Assembly (NCBI GenBank): GCA_002339725.1
Contig: DDKN01000050.1
Coordinates: 1 to 24,405, forward strand
From: Thiobacillus sp. UBA2597
Lineage (GTDB): Bacteria; Pseudomonadota; Gammaproteobacteria; Burkholderiales; Thiobacillaceae
Length of the DNA: 24,405 bases
Direction of reading: 5' to 3'
Part shown: positions 7,272 to 17,621 of the stretch, piece by piece
How the letters are laid out: each line of letters begins with the position of its first letter
Numbering within the stretch: position 1 is the stretch's first letter
Made by a program: the position numbers and the translations under genes
Notes under the pieces: generated by a model
Databases searched by the model: none
What the model saw: the letters and a program-made list of their open reading frames with translations, nothing else
Told to the model about the DNA's origin: nothing

Positions 7272-8480
7272 TCAGCCGGCGTGCAGCGGCAGGGTGAAAT
7301 AGAAGGTGGTTTCGGTGCCGGGCACCGAGTCGCAGCCGATATTGCCCTGGTGCAGTTCGACGATGAGCTTGCAGATGGTGAGGCCGAGGCCGGTGCCGGG
7401 CAGCTTGGTGTTCTGCCGGTCATGCAGTTGCCTGAACTTGGTGAACAGCTCCTGCTGTTTTTCCGGCGGGATGCCGGGGCCGTGGTCGGTCACCCCCACC
7501 CTGGCCCTGTCGCCCTCGCGCCCCAGGGTCACCAGCACGGTGTCGTTGGGATAGGAAAACTTGGCGGCATTGGAGATGAGGTTGCTCATCACCTGCAGCA
7601 GGCGCTGCGCGTCGGCCAGCACCCAAAGCGGGGCCTGGTCATCGGTGCGGCGCAGCTTGGCCACGACCTTGCACTTCGCGCAGTAGGGCTGATTCAGCTC
7701 GATGGCCTGACGCAGCAGCGCTGCCAGGTCGACCGGGGCCAGATGCAGGGACAGCTTGCCGGCCTCGAGCTTGGCCAGGTCGAGGATGTCGTTGACGATG
7801 TGGAGCAGACGTTCGCCGTTGCGCTGGGCGATGTCGACCAGACCGGCCGCCTGGTCCGTCAGGGCGCCGACCGATTGGCTTTTGAGCAGGGCGAGCGCGC
7901 CGTTGATCGAGGTCAGCGGGGTGCGCAGTTCGTGGCTGACCATGGAAATGAATTCGTCCTTGGCCTGGTCGAGCTGGGCCAGTTGCTGCAGCCGCAGGCG
8001 CAGCTCCATCTGGCTCACCACCTGCCGGGCCAGGGCCGCCAGTGCCTGGCGCTGGGCCTCGGTGAGATCGCGCGCGTGGTCGTCGATCACGCACAGGGTG
8101 CCGACCCGGATGTTGTCGCGCAGAATTAGCGGCGCCCCGGCATAGAACTTCACATACGGCGCCCCGGTCACCGCCGGATTGTCGTGAAAACGCGCGTCCT
8201 TGCGCGCATCGGGCACGATGAGCAGATCATCGTTCAGGATGGCATGGGCGCAAAAGGCCAGTTCGCGCGGGCCCTCCCGCTGCGCCAGACCGTGGTGCGC
8301 CTTGAACCACTGGCGCTCGCGGTCGATCAGGCTGACCAGGGCGATCGGGGTCTGGCAGATCTGGGCGGCGAGAAACGTGAGATCGTCGTAGGCCGGCTCC
8401 TCGATGGTGTCGAGGATGTTCAACTCGTCCAGCGCGCGCTGGCGTTCCCTCTCGTTGTCCGGTAGCGGCGCAGGGATCAT
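7272..8480 (-). CDS. GAF-domain sensor histidine kinase (cytoplasmic)
   Basis: The 402-residue protein has an N-terminal GAF domain (about residues 20-160, with CQTPIALVSLIDRERQWFKAHHGL and the PLILRDNIRVGTLCVIDD ending), a dimerisation/phosphoacceptor helix with FISMVSHELRTPLTS (His183), and an HATPase domain with N-box NLISNAAKFS (300-309), G1 DHGPGIP (332-338) and G2 GTGLGLTI (362-369). No transmembrane segment or signal peptide is present, so it senses a cytoplasmic signal. No response regulator is adjacent; it is an orphan kinase. The ATG at 8480 is chosen because AGGAGG lies 12 bases upstream and the residues before it lack family resemblance. It is divergent from the PDC-sensor gene. 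Confidence 0.92.
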   Translation of the reverse strand: MIPAPLPDNERERQRALDELNILDTIEEPAYDDLTFLAAQICQTPIALVSLIDRERQWFKAHHGLAQREGPRELAFCAHAILNDDLLIVPDARKDARFHDNPAVTGAPYVKFYAGAPLILRDNIRVGTLCVIDDHARDLTEAQRQALAALARQVVSQMELRLRLQQLAQLDQAKDEFISMVSHELRTPLTSINGALALLKSQSVGALTDQAAGLVDIAQRNGERLLHIVNDILDLAKLEAGKLSLHLAPVDLAALLRQAIELNQPYCAKCKVVAKLRRTDDQAPLWVLADAQRLLQVMSNLISNAAKFSYPNDTVLVTLGREGDRARVGVTDHGPGIPPEKQQELFTKFRQLHDRQNTKLPGTGLGLTICKLIVELHQGNIGCDSVPGTETTFYFTLPLHAG

Positions 8481-8566
8481 TGCCGTGCCAAGCCTCCTGT
8501 TGGTGGCCTCAACGCTAGCACAATCGCAGCGCGCCCGCTGTTGGTAAGAATCCGGACATCGGGCCT

Positions 8567-8575
8567 TGCTATACT
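8567..8575 (+). promoter_or_regulatory. Candidate extended -10 promoter for the PDC-sensor gene
   Basis: TGCTATACT matches the extended -10 pattern TGnTATAAT at all but one position. It lies 31 bases before the ATG at 8607. No good -35 hexamer is found at the normal spacing, which fits extended -10 promoters. Confidence 0.4.
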
Positions 8576-8606
8576 TGGCCGCCTGTTTCACCGATCGATT
8601 TCAATC

Positions 8607-9578
8607 ATGCCCGCCGAGTCGCAAGACACCCTGCAGGAACAGATCGCCCGCCAGCGCGAGGCGCTCACCGGCATGCTGCGCGAGCCGCTGGCCCGCGCCG
8701 CCGAGGCCTGCGGCCGGGCCTGGGGCGACCGGGTCAGCCTGGATGTGGTGCTGAGCGAGGCCTTCCGCACCCTGCCCTTCGGCAATTTCATGTACGTCAT
8801 GGACACCAACGGCGTCCAGGTCAGCAGCAATATGAGCCGCGAGGGCCTGATCGGCGAGGACTTCGGCCGCGATCGCTCGCACCGCCCCTACATGAAGGAG
8901 GCGGTGCCGGCCGAGGGCTTTTTGTTGTCGCAGGCCTACATCAGCGAGCGGGCCCGGCGCCCCTCGCTCACCGCGATTCAGGTCGTGCGCAGCCCGGAAG
9001 GCCGGGTGCTCGGCTTCGTCGGCGTCGACTTCGACCTCAGAGACCTGCCGATCACGCGCGAGCTGTCGCAGCAGCCGACCCAGTGGCGCCAGCTCAAGGG
9101 CGACCCCTCGATCCGCGGCGCGGTGTTCCACCAGACCCGCAGCGACAGCCTGATGGACCAGCAGATCGACACCGTGCTGGGCGTGGTCGAGGAGCTGATG
9201 GTGGCGCACGGGGTGTATCACATCATCCTGCACTTCTCGAGCAGCCGGGCCGTGGCCTGGCACATCGACGACCCCTACCGCTATCGCCTGCTCGACATCC
9301 AGGAGCTGACCAGCCCGGACAGCTGCCTGGCCTATCCGCGCCGGCCCTACCCGAAGAACGCCGAGGTCGGCGCGAGCCAGATCGGCCCGGTGCTGCAGGG
9401 CCTGAAAAACCTGCGCTTCATGGACGAGATGCTGTATCTGCGCAGCGGCACGCTCAACATCTTCAACGGCGTGGTCGGTCTCACCTTCTCCTGCGACGGC
9501 TCGCACTACGTGCCGGTGCAGGAATTCCTGAACAAGGGGGCGGAGTTCTGGGTGTCCGGCGGCGAGCTCGGCGCCTGA
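8607..9578 (+). CDS. PDC (Cache-like) sensor domain protein
   Basis: The 323-residue protein contains a PDC/Cache-type sensor domain at about residues 50-155. The typical features are FMYVMDTNGVQVSSN, a GEDFGRDRSHRPYMKEA block, LSQAYISERARRPSLTAIQVVR, and the closing strand GRVLGFVGVDFDLRDLP. Such domains usually sit outside the membrane and bind small ligands, but here there is no signal peptide or transmembrane segment, so it is probably cytoplasmic. The C-terminal half (about 160-323) is not recognised. No output domain is evident. The ATG at 8607 follows a candidate extended -10. Divergence from the adjacent GAF histidine kinase suggests, without proving, a shared signalling function. Confidence 0.82.
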   Translation: MPAESQDTLQEQIARQREALTGMLREPLARAAEACGRAWGDRVSLDVVLSEAFRTLPFGNFMYVMDTNGVQVSSNMSREGLIGEDFGRDRSHRPYMKEAVPAEGFLLSQAYISERARRPSLTAIQVVRSPEGRVLGFVGVDFDLRDLPITRELSQQPTQWRQLKGDPSIRGAVFHQTRSDSLMDQQIDTVLGVVEELMVAHGVYHIILHFSSSRAVAWHIDDPYRYRLLDIQELTSPDSCLAYPRRPYPKNAEVGASQIGPVLQGLKNLRFMDEMLYLRSGTLNIFNGVVGLTFSCDGSHYVPVQEFLNKGAEFWVSGGELGA

Positions 9579-9651
9579 AGCCAGAACTTTTTGCCGCCGC
9601 CCCGCTCTGTATCCGGACAGCCCCAAAACCAATTCACTCAAGGAGCTTGAT

Positions 9652-10521
9652 ATGACGCGATTTTTCCCCGCCCTGCTGGCCGTGTTCGTTGGCCTGGCCC
9701 TGCCCCTGCACGATGCCGAGGCCAAACGCTTCGGCGGCGGCAAGTCCTCCGGCATCCAGCGCGATTCGATCAGCCAGCGCCAGGCCACCCCGCCCCAGAA
9801 ACCCGCCGAGGCCCCGGCCCAGCAGGCCAACGCCGCCCCGAACCCGGCCGGCGCCGGCGCGGCCCAGACTGGCAAACGCAGCTGGATGGGCCCCATCGCC
9901 GGCCTGGCCGCCGGTCTGGGGCTGGCAGCCCTCGCCTCGCACCTCGGCTTAGGCGAGGAGCTGGCGAACTTCCTGATGATCGCACTCCTGATCATGGCGG
10001 CGTTCCTGCTGTTCAAGTTCCTCACCCGCAAGCGCCAGGCCCCAGCCATGCAATATGCCGGCGCCGCGGCGGGCGGCAACGTCATGCCCTTCCAGGCCGA
10101 ACCCGCGGCCGGCGGCAAGGCGGCGCCCCAGGCCGGTCCGGCTGTGCTGCCCCCCGGCTTCGATGCCGAGGCCTTCACGCGCCAGGCCAAGCTCAACTTC
10201 CTGCGCATGCAGGCGGCCTACGACGCCGGTAACCTGGACGACATCCGCGAGTTCACCTCGCCCGAGATGTTCGCCGAGGTCAGACTGCAACTGGCCGAGC
10301 GCGGCGCGGCCAAGCAGCAGACCGACGTGACCCGGCTCGAGGCCGAGGTGCTGGAGTGCGCCGAGGAGGGCAACCGCCTGCGCGCCAGCGTGCGCTTTTA
10401 CGGCTTGGTGCGGGAAGAGGCCAACGCTGTGCCCGAGGCCTTCGACGAGGTCTGGCACCTGACCAAGCCGTCCGACGGCAGCCAGGGCTGGGTGGTGGCC
10501 GGCATTCAGCAGTTGAGCTGA
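9652..10521 (+). CDS. Tim44-domain membrane protein
   Basis: The 289-residue protein starts with a signal-like hydrophobic stretch (MTRFFPALLAVFVGLALPL, likely cleaved near AEA at 24). A low-complexity Gly/Ala/Pro/Gln-rich region follows (25-75), then two membrane segments (about 79-100 and 104-124). The C-terminal Tim44-like domain (about 168-288) is seen in FDAEAFTRQAKLNFLRMQAAYDAGN and LDDIREFTSPEMFAEVRLQL. Bacterial Tim44-domain proteins are widespread in proteobacteria with incompletely known roles at the inner membrane. AAGGAG lies seven bases before the ATG. A strong intrinsic terminator follows 81 bases after the stop, so it is monocistronic. Confidence 0.9.
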   Translation: MTRFFPALLAVFVGLALPLHDAEAKRFGGGKSSGIQRDSISQRQATPPQKPAEAPAQQANAAPNPAGAGAAQTGKRSWMGPIAGLAAGLGLAALASHLGLGEELANFLMIALLIMAAFLLFKFLTRKRQAPAMQYAGAAAGGNVMPFQAEPAAGGKAAPQAGPAVLPPGFDAEAFTRQAKLNFLRMQAAYDAGNLDDIREFTSPEMFAEVRLQLAERGAAKQQTDVTRLEAEVLECAEEGNRLRASVRFYGLVREEANAVPEAFDEVWHLTKPSDGSQGWVVAGIQQLS

Positions 10522-10530
10522 ATGAACATG

Positions 10531-10602
10531 CCATAGGGTGCCCCCGCTGCGCGAGGATAAACACTCCGCGCACCTTCACATGGTGCGTGGAACGCACCCT
10601 AC
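10531..10602. repeat. Intergenic palindromic repeat with GTAGGGTGCGT-type ends
   Basis: The segment is bounded by TAGGGTGC at the left and GCACCCTA at the right, with an inner ATGGTGCGTGGAACGCACC hairpin. This is the widespread GGTGCGTnnnACGCACC intergenic repeat type. It contains CCCGCTGCGCGAGGATAAA (10543-10561), also found in two other elements of the window. It lies between the Tim44 gene and its terminator, so it would be in that transcript's 3' end. Confidence 0.65.
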
Positions 10603-10632
10603 AAAACGCCGGCCCCGAGCCGGCGTTTTTGT
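10603..10632 (+). terminator. Intrinsic terminator of the Tim44-domain gene
   Basis: An 11-base perfect stem (AAAACGCCGGC / GCCGGCGTTTT) closes a 5-base CCCGA loop and runs into a T-tract (10626-10630). The symmetry of the A and T runs means it could stop transcription from both sides. Confidence 0.85.
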
Positions 10633-10762
10633 TGGCCCGGAACATGGCGGAAAACTGCCCCATGCATCCACCTTGGCGAGGACTACACTGCTGAAATAAG
10701 CGGCTATATCAGTGGGAAACCCCACCCCGCGCCGGTTGCCTGTGGGATGCAGTGCAAGGTTA

Positions 10763-10947
10763 TTGATGGGAAACGAATCAACTTTACTTCCCCTCTCCCT
10801 CCGGGAGAGGGCAGGGTGAGGGAAATGGCACCCGCCAGGGCGCCATTCGGCGCCCATTCCCTCACCCGGCTTCGCCACCCTTTTATCCTCGCAGTGCGGG
10901 GGCTCCCGGTGGGAGAGGGTAAAGTACATTTGTTGCGGATCAATCAG
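10763..10947 (-). repeat. MITE-like intergenic element with imperfect terminal inverted repeats
   Basis: Both ends read inwards similarly: TTGATGGGAAACGAATCAACTTTACTTCCCCTCTCCC-like at the left and TGATTGATCCGCAACAAATGTACTTTACCCTCTCCC-like at the right, sharing TGAT and ACTTTAC..CCCTCTCCC. Each end is followed by a CTCTCCC/GGGAGAG hairpin. The middle carries a GGCGCC-rich palindrome and, on the minus strand, CCCGCACTGCGAGGATAAAA (10881-10900). No protein is supported. The rest of the 10522-11001 gap shows only a second repeat, a terminator and the flavin reductase leader. Confidence 0.7.
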
Positions 10948-11001
10948 TGATGCAGAAGGCCGCAGCCGCCGGCCAGGCACGGGAATCACGGAGGTGCGAT
11001 C

Positions 11002-11544
11002 ATGCGCGAGATGGAACTTGGCAAGGCCTTTACCCTGATGGAACCCGGACCCGTCGTCCTGGTGACCACCCACGACGGCAAGAAGCCCAACATCATGACC
11101 CTCTCCTGGACCATGGTGCTCGACTTCACGCCGCTGTTCGCCATCTGCACCGGCCCCTGGAACTACTCCTTCGCCGCGCTGAGCAAACGCCGGGAGTGCG
11201 TCATCGCCATCCCCACCGTCGATCTGCTGGACGAGGTGGTCGGCATCGGCACCTGCTCCGGCGCCGACACCGACAAGTTCGCCCGGTTCGGCCTCACGCC
11301 CGAGCCGGGCAAGCACGTCAAGGCACCCCTGATCAAGGAATGCCTGGCCAACATCGAATGCAAGGTGGTCGACAGGGTGAGCAAGCACAACCTCATCGTG
11401 CTGGAAGGCGTGGCCGCCTACAAGAACACGGCGCGCAAGGAAAAACGCACGCTGCATGCGGTGGGTGACGGCACCTTCATCGTCGACGGCGACAGGCTGA
11501 ACCGCAGGAAGCAGATGGCCAACAAGCTGCCGGCCGGGGTCTGA
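11002..11544 (+). CDS. Flavin reductase family protein (FMN-binding split barrel)
   Basis: The 180-residue product belongs to the flavin reductase / DIM6-NTAB split-barrel family. Visible blocks are PGPVVLVTTHDGKKPNIMTLSW (substrate/FMN site region), LFAICTGPWNYSFAAL, ECVIAIPTVDLLDEVVGIGTCSGADTDKFARFGL, and IECKVVDRVSKHNLIVLEGV. Members reduce free FMN with NAD(P)H or bind FMN as oxidoreductases; the physiological partner is unknown. The ATG at 11002 is supported by GGAGGTG about eight bases upstream. The gene follows a MITE-like repeat and is 90 bases upstream of glgP on the same strand, but with no evidence of functional linkage. Confidence 0.9.
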   Translation: MREMELGKAFTLMEPGPVVLVTTHDGKKPNIMTLSWTMVLDFTPLFAICTGPWNYSFAALSKRRECVIAIPTVDLLDEVVGIGTCSGADTDKFARFGLTPEPGKHVKAPLIKECLANIECKVVDRVSKHNLIVLEGVAAYKNTARKEKRTLHAVGDGTFIVDGDRLNRRKQMANKLPAGV

Positions 11545-11634
11545 GACGGCAGTGCCAGCCGCTTGCCCACGCCCCCGCTTGTGGGGCCCGGGCCGCCCAT
11601 ACTATGCTGGCGGCACCGTTCTGGGGAGAGACCG

Positions 11635-14118
<2,484 letters not shown>

Positions 14119-14128
14119 CCCTGCGTTT

Positions 14129-14153
14129 CCCCACCCCTGCGCCAGGCGTGGGG
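14129..14153 (+). terminator. Hairpin after glgP (possible terminator)
   Basis: CCCCAC/GTGGGG and CCTG/CAGG arms, separated by one mismatch, form a hairpin with a 3-base loop 11 bases after the glgP stop. There is no T-tract, so it may be an mRNA-stabilising or palindromic repeat element rather than a true intrinsic terminator. Confidence 0.4.
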
Positions 14154-14225
14154 GAGGGGGAAAGGTTTGTCGATAGGCCGAATCATTCGCCATCTCCGCC
14201 ATTGGCTGCCACTACAATGGCGGCC

Positions 14226-15209
14226 ATGGAACCCCTCGCCCCCTACGCCGGCCTGACGCCGGATGCCGTGCTCGATGCCCTGGACGCCGTCGGCCTGCGC
14301 GGCGACGGCCGCCAGCTCGCGCTCAACAGCTACGAGAATCGGGTCTACCAGGTCTGGCTGGAGGACGGCGGCGCGCTGGTGGCCAAGTTCTACCGGCCCG
14401 GGCGCTGGAGCGATGCGGCCATCCTGGAGGAGCACGCCTTCACGCGGGAGCTGGCCGAGCGCGAGATCCCCGTGGTCGCGCCGCTGGTGATCGACGGCAC
14501 CAGCCTGCACCGGCACGCGGGCTTCCGCTTCGCGCTCTACCCGCGCCAGGGCGGCCGGGTGCCGGAGCTGTCCGATCCTGCCACCCTGGAATGGATGGGG
14601 CGCTTCATCGGCCGCATCCACGCGATCGGCGCCCTGAAGAAGTTCGAGCACCGGCCCACGCTCGACCTCGCCAGCTTCGGCGAGGCGCCGCGCGATTTCC
14701 TGCTCGCCGGCGAATGGCTGCCGGCCGACCTCTTGGCGGCCTATCGCTCGGTGGTGGACCAGGCCCTGGACGGCGTGCGCCGCGCCTTCGAGCGCGCCGG
14801 CGCGGTGGCCGGCATCCGCCTGCACGGCGACTGCCACATGGGCAACGTGCTCTGGACCGACGACGGCCCGCACTTCGTCGACTTCGACGACAGCCGCATG
14901 GGCCCGGCGGTGCAGGACCTGTGGATGCTGCTCTCGGGCGAGCGCGGCGAGCGCATCCGGCAACTGTCCGATGTGCTGGCCGGCTACGAGGACTTCATGG
15001 AATTCGACAGTCGCGAGCTGCACCTGATCGAGGCCCTGCGCACCCTGCGCCTGATCCACTACGCCGCCTGGCTGGCCCGGCGCTGGTCCGATCCGGCCTT
15101 CCCCGCCGCCTTCCCCTGGTTCAACAGCCAGCGCTATTGGCAGGATCACATCCTGGCGCTGCGCGAGCAGATCGCGGCGATGGACGAGCCGCCGCTCTGG
15201 CCGGCCTGA
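14226..15209 (+). CDS. srkA: Stress response kinase A (YihE/SrkA-like Ser/Thr kinase)
   Basis: The 327-residue product is an APH-fold protein kinase of the SrkA/RdoA type, which counters stress-induced cell death in E. coli. Diagnostic elements are LALNSYENRVYQV (N34-N38), the ATP-site lysine in LVAKFYRPGRWS, GRFIGRIHAIGA, the catalytic loop LHGDCHMGNVLW (D202, N207) and the metal motif FVDFDDSRMGPAVQD (D219). Length matches the family. Two in-frame ATGs, at 14217 and 14226, are possible; neither has a Shine-Dalgarno. The earlier one falls inside a TACAAT hexamer that may be a -10, so I prefer 14226. The aldo/keto reductase gene follows after 48 bases. Confidence 0.93.
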   Translation: MEPLAPYAGLTPDAVLDALDAVGLRGDGRQLALNSYENRVYQVWLEDGGALVAKFYRPGRWSDAAILEEHAFTRELAEREIPVVAPLVIDGTSLHRHAGFRFALYPRQGGRVPELSDPATLEWMGRFIGRIHAIGALKKFEHRPTLDLASFGEAPRDFLLAGEWLPADLLAAYRSVVDQALDGVRRAFERAGAVAGIRLHGDCHMGNVLWTDDGPHFVDFDDSRMGPAVQDLWMLLSGERGERIRQLSDVLAGYEDFMEFDSRELHLIEALRTLRLIHYAAWLARRWSDPAFPAAFPWFNSQRYWQDHILALREQIAAMDEPPLWPA

Positions 15210-15257
15210 AGCGCGGCCGGGTGGAAACCGATGGGCCGGCGCCACGGTCTATGCGCC

Positions 15258-16166
15258 ATGAACCCTGAACGCCGTCGATTGCTGCAGGGCCTGGGCCTGG
15301 CCCTGTGCCTGCCCGCCCTGCCGGCCGCCGCCGCCCCGGCGCCGCTGCGCAAGCCCATTCCGGCCAGCGGCGAGCGGCTGCCGGCGATCGGCCTGGGCAC
15401 CTGGATCACCTTCGATGTCGGCGGCGACATGATCGCGCGCGCCGAGCGGCTCAAGGTGCTGCAGGGTTTTTTCGAGGGCGGCGGCAGCCTGGTCGATTCC
15501 TCGCCCATGTATGCCTCGTCGGAGGACGTGATCGGCTGGTGCCTCAAGCGGCTCCCGCAGAAGCCACCGCTGTTCGCCGCGACCAAGGTCTGGACCTGGG
15601 GCCGCGCCCTGGGTGTGCGCCAGATGGAGGCCTCGCGCCGGTTCTGGGGCCTGCCCCGGTTCGATCTCATGCAGATCCACAACATGCTCGACTGGCAGAC
15701 GCACCTGGAGACCCTGCAGGCGATGAAGGCCGAGGGCCGCATCCGCTACATCGGCATCACCACCTCGCACGGCCGCCGGCACGAAGAGCTGGAGGCGGCG
15801 ATGCGCGCCTTCCGTTTCGACTTCGTGCAGTTCACCTACAACCTGGACGACCGCGAGGCCGAGGCCCGCCTGCTGCCGCTGGCCCTGGAGCGCGGCAGCG
15901 CGGTCATCGCCAACCGGCCGTTCCAGGGCGGCAACCTGTTCGGCCGGGTGCGCGGCAAGCCGCTGCCGCCCTGGGCGCGCGAGATCGATTGCGACAACTG
16001 GGCGCAGTACTTCCTGAAATTCATCATCGCCCACCCGGCGGTGACCTGCGCCATCCCCGCCACCTCGAAAGTCACCCATTTGCAGGAGAACATGGGCGCC
16101 CTCTACGGCCGGCTGCCCGATGCCGAATTGCGCCAACGCATGGCCCGGCATTTCGCCACGCTGTGA
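15258..16166 (+). CDS. Aldo/keto reductase with Tat signal
   Basis: The 302-residue protein has an N-terminal twin-arginine-type leader (MNPERRRLLQGLGLALCLPALPAAAAP) followed by an aldo/keto reductase barrel. The catalytic tetrad is visible as D80 (SLVDSSPMYASSE), Y85, K110 (FAATKVW) and H141 (MQIHNM). The remaining pattern, GRIRYIGITTSHGRRHEELE and VIANRPFQGG, fits periplasmic AKR-like oxidoreductases. Export through Tat would let it fold with its nicotinamide cofactor in the cytoplasm. The substrate is unknown. The ATG at 15258 is chosen because it places the twin arginines properly; no clear ribosome-binding site is seen. It lies 48 bases after srkA and may be cotranscribed with it. Confidence 0.9.
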   Translation: MNPERRRLLQGLGLALCLPALPAAAAPAPLRKPIPASGERLPAIGLGTWITFDVGGDMIARAERLKVLQGFFEGGGSLVDSSPMYASSEDVIGWCLKRLPQKPPLFAATKVWTWGRALGVRQMEASRRFWGLPRFDLMQIHNMLDWQTHLETLQAMKAEGRIRYIGITTSHGRRHEELEAAMRAFRFDFVQFTYNLDDREAEARLLPLALERGSAVIANRPFQGGNLFGRVRGKPLPPWAREIDCDNWAQYFLKFIIAHPAVTCAIPATSKVTHLQENMGALYGRLPDAELRQRMARHFATL

Positions 16167-16183
16167 CCGGCTGCGATTGTCAT

Positions 16184-16201
16184 CATTCTTAAAACTGTCC
16201 C
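16184..16201 (+). promoter_or_regulatory. Candidate Pho box upstream of phoX-like gene
   Basis: CATTCTTAAAACTGTCCC matches 14 of 18 positions of the PhoB consensus pattern CTGTCAT-AAAA-CTGTCAC, with the expected 11-base spacing between half-sites. The first half-site is the weaker one. It lies 43 bases before the ATG of the PhoX-type phosphatase, which is the expected target. No good -10 hexamer is seen at the usual distance. Confidence 0.4.
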
Positions 16202-16244
16202 GCCTAAGCTTGCCCGCTGCCTGATTTTTTCGAAGAGAAATCCC

Positions 16245-17621
16245 ATGCCTTTGCCCAAGACCACCCTGGCCCTGCTGCTGTCCACCCTCTGCCTGTCCGC
16301 CCTCGCCGGCCAGGGGCCCAGCAGTTCGCAGTCGCCCTATCTGGTGCCGGTCGCCCCGGGGGTCGAGTTCACCAGCCTGCTCACCGTGGGCGACGCGGTG
16401 CCCGGCCTGGACGGAAAGACGCCTTACCGCATGGCCGGCATCCCCGATGGGGTGGGTGTGTATGACAACGGCGACGGCAGCTTCACCGTGTTGATGAACC
16501 ACGAGCTGAAGGAAGGGACCGGCGCCGTGCGTGCCCACGGTGCCAGGGGCGCCTTTGTCTCGCAATGGCGCATCCGCAAGCACGACCTCAAGGTGCTCGC
16601 CGGCGGCGATTTGATCAAGACCGTGCACCTGGGCCAGGGCGGGGCCTGGGCCGAGGCGCCCGGGACCGGGTTCAGCCGCTTCTGCTCGGCCGACCTGGCG
16701 CCGACCACCGCCTTCTATGACAAGGCCAGCGGCAAGGGCTACCGCGAGGGTCGCCTGTTCCTGAACGGCGAGGAGACCCGTGGCGGCCGCGCCTTCGCCC
16801 ATCTGCTCGACGGCCGGAGTTTTGAACTGGCCAGGCTCGGCCGCTACGCCTGGGAAAACGCCGTGGCCAGCCCGTATGCCCAGATCAAGACCGTGGTGGT
16901 CGGCCTGGACGATAGCGACGGGGGGAAGGTGCATGTCTACGTCGGCGAGAAGACCGCGCACGGCAACCCGATCGAACGGGCCGGCCTGGCCAACGGCAGC
17001 GACCACCTCATCCTGCTCGAAGGCCATGACAAGGAGCCGCCCCTGGGCTTCAAACAAGGCCGCTTCAAGCTGGTGGCCGAAGGCGGCACCGCCTTCGAGC
17101 GGCCGGAAGACGGCGCCTGGGACACGCAACAGCCGAACCGCTTCTACTTCGTGACCACGGCGAACTTCGGCGGCAACAGCCGGCTCTGGCGCCTGACCTT
17201 CGACGATATCCATCGGCCCGAGCTGGGCGGCCGGATCGAGGTGCTGATCGACGGCAGCCAGGACGGCCCGCGCATGATGGACAACCTGACCGTCGACGCC
17301 AATGACGACGTGTACATCCAGGAAGACGCCGGCAATCAGCCCCATCTGGGGCGGATCTGGCTGTACCGGCCCGCGCTCCCTGCCCTGACCCTGCTGGCCC
17401 AGCATGATGGCCAGCGCTTCGTCAAAGGCGGCAGCGAGTTCCTGACCGAGGACGAGGAGTCTTCCGGCATCGTCGAGGTGAGCGGCCTGTTCCAGGGCGT
17501 GCGCGGCTACGACACCCGGCGCAACCGCTACTTCCTGCTCAACGTCCAGGCCCACTACAAGCACCCCGATGCAGACCTGGTCGAGGGCGGCCAGTTGTTG
17601 TTGATGAAGGTGCCGCGTTAG
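16245..17621 (+). CDS. PhoX-family (DUF839) alkaline phosphatase-like protein
   Basis: The 458-residue product belongs to the DUF839/PhoX family of calcium- and iron-dependent phosphatases. Features include a Sec-type signal peptide (MPLPKTTLALLLSTLCLSALAG), the calcium-site-like LMNHELKEGT, LFLNGEETRGGRAFAHLLD, DDSDGGKVHVYVGEKT, FERPEDGAWDT, the MDNLTVDANDDVYIQEDAGN block and the late acidic EDEESSGIVEV (about residues 402-412). Many PhoX proteins use Tat; this one lacks an RR motif. Periplasmic phosphomonoester hydrolysis is the likely role, but some family members have no proven activity. A candidate Pho box supports phosphate control. The stop overlaps that of the convergent permease gene by three to four bases. 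Confidence 0.88.
   Translation: MPLPKTTLALLLSTLCLSALAGQGPSSSQSPYLVPVAPGVEFTSLLTVGDAVPGLDGKTPYRMAGIPDGVGVYDNGDGSFTVLMNHELKEGTGAVRAHGARGAFVSQWRIRKHDLKVLAGGDLIKTVHLGQGGAWAEAPGTGFSRFCSADLAPTTAFYDKASGKGYREGRLFLNGEETRGGRAFAHLLDGRSFELARLGRYAWENAVASPYAQIKTVVVGLDDSDGGKVHVYVGEKTAHGNPIERAGLANGSDHLILLEGHDKEPPLGFKQGRFKLVAEGGTAFERPEDGAWDTQQPNRFYFVTTANFGGNSRLWRLTFDDIHRPELGGRIEVLIDGSQDGPRMMDNLTVDANDDVYIQEDAGNQPHLGRIWLYRPALPALTLLAQHDGQRFVKGGSEFLTEDEESSGIVEVSGLFQGVRGYDTRRNRYFLLNVQAHYKHPDADLVEGGQLLLMKVPR

Noticed and set aside
8601..10208. Minus-strand open frame opposite the PDC and Tim44 genes
   Set aside because: Spans two good plus-strand genes and the gap between them, with no recognisable domain.
10576..11457. 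Minus-strand open frame through the repeats and flavin reductase
   Set aside because: Much of it is translated hairpin repeat (for example SHRERG-like stretches), and the rest is antisense to a known gene.
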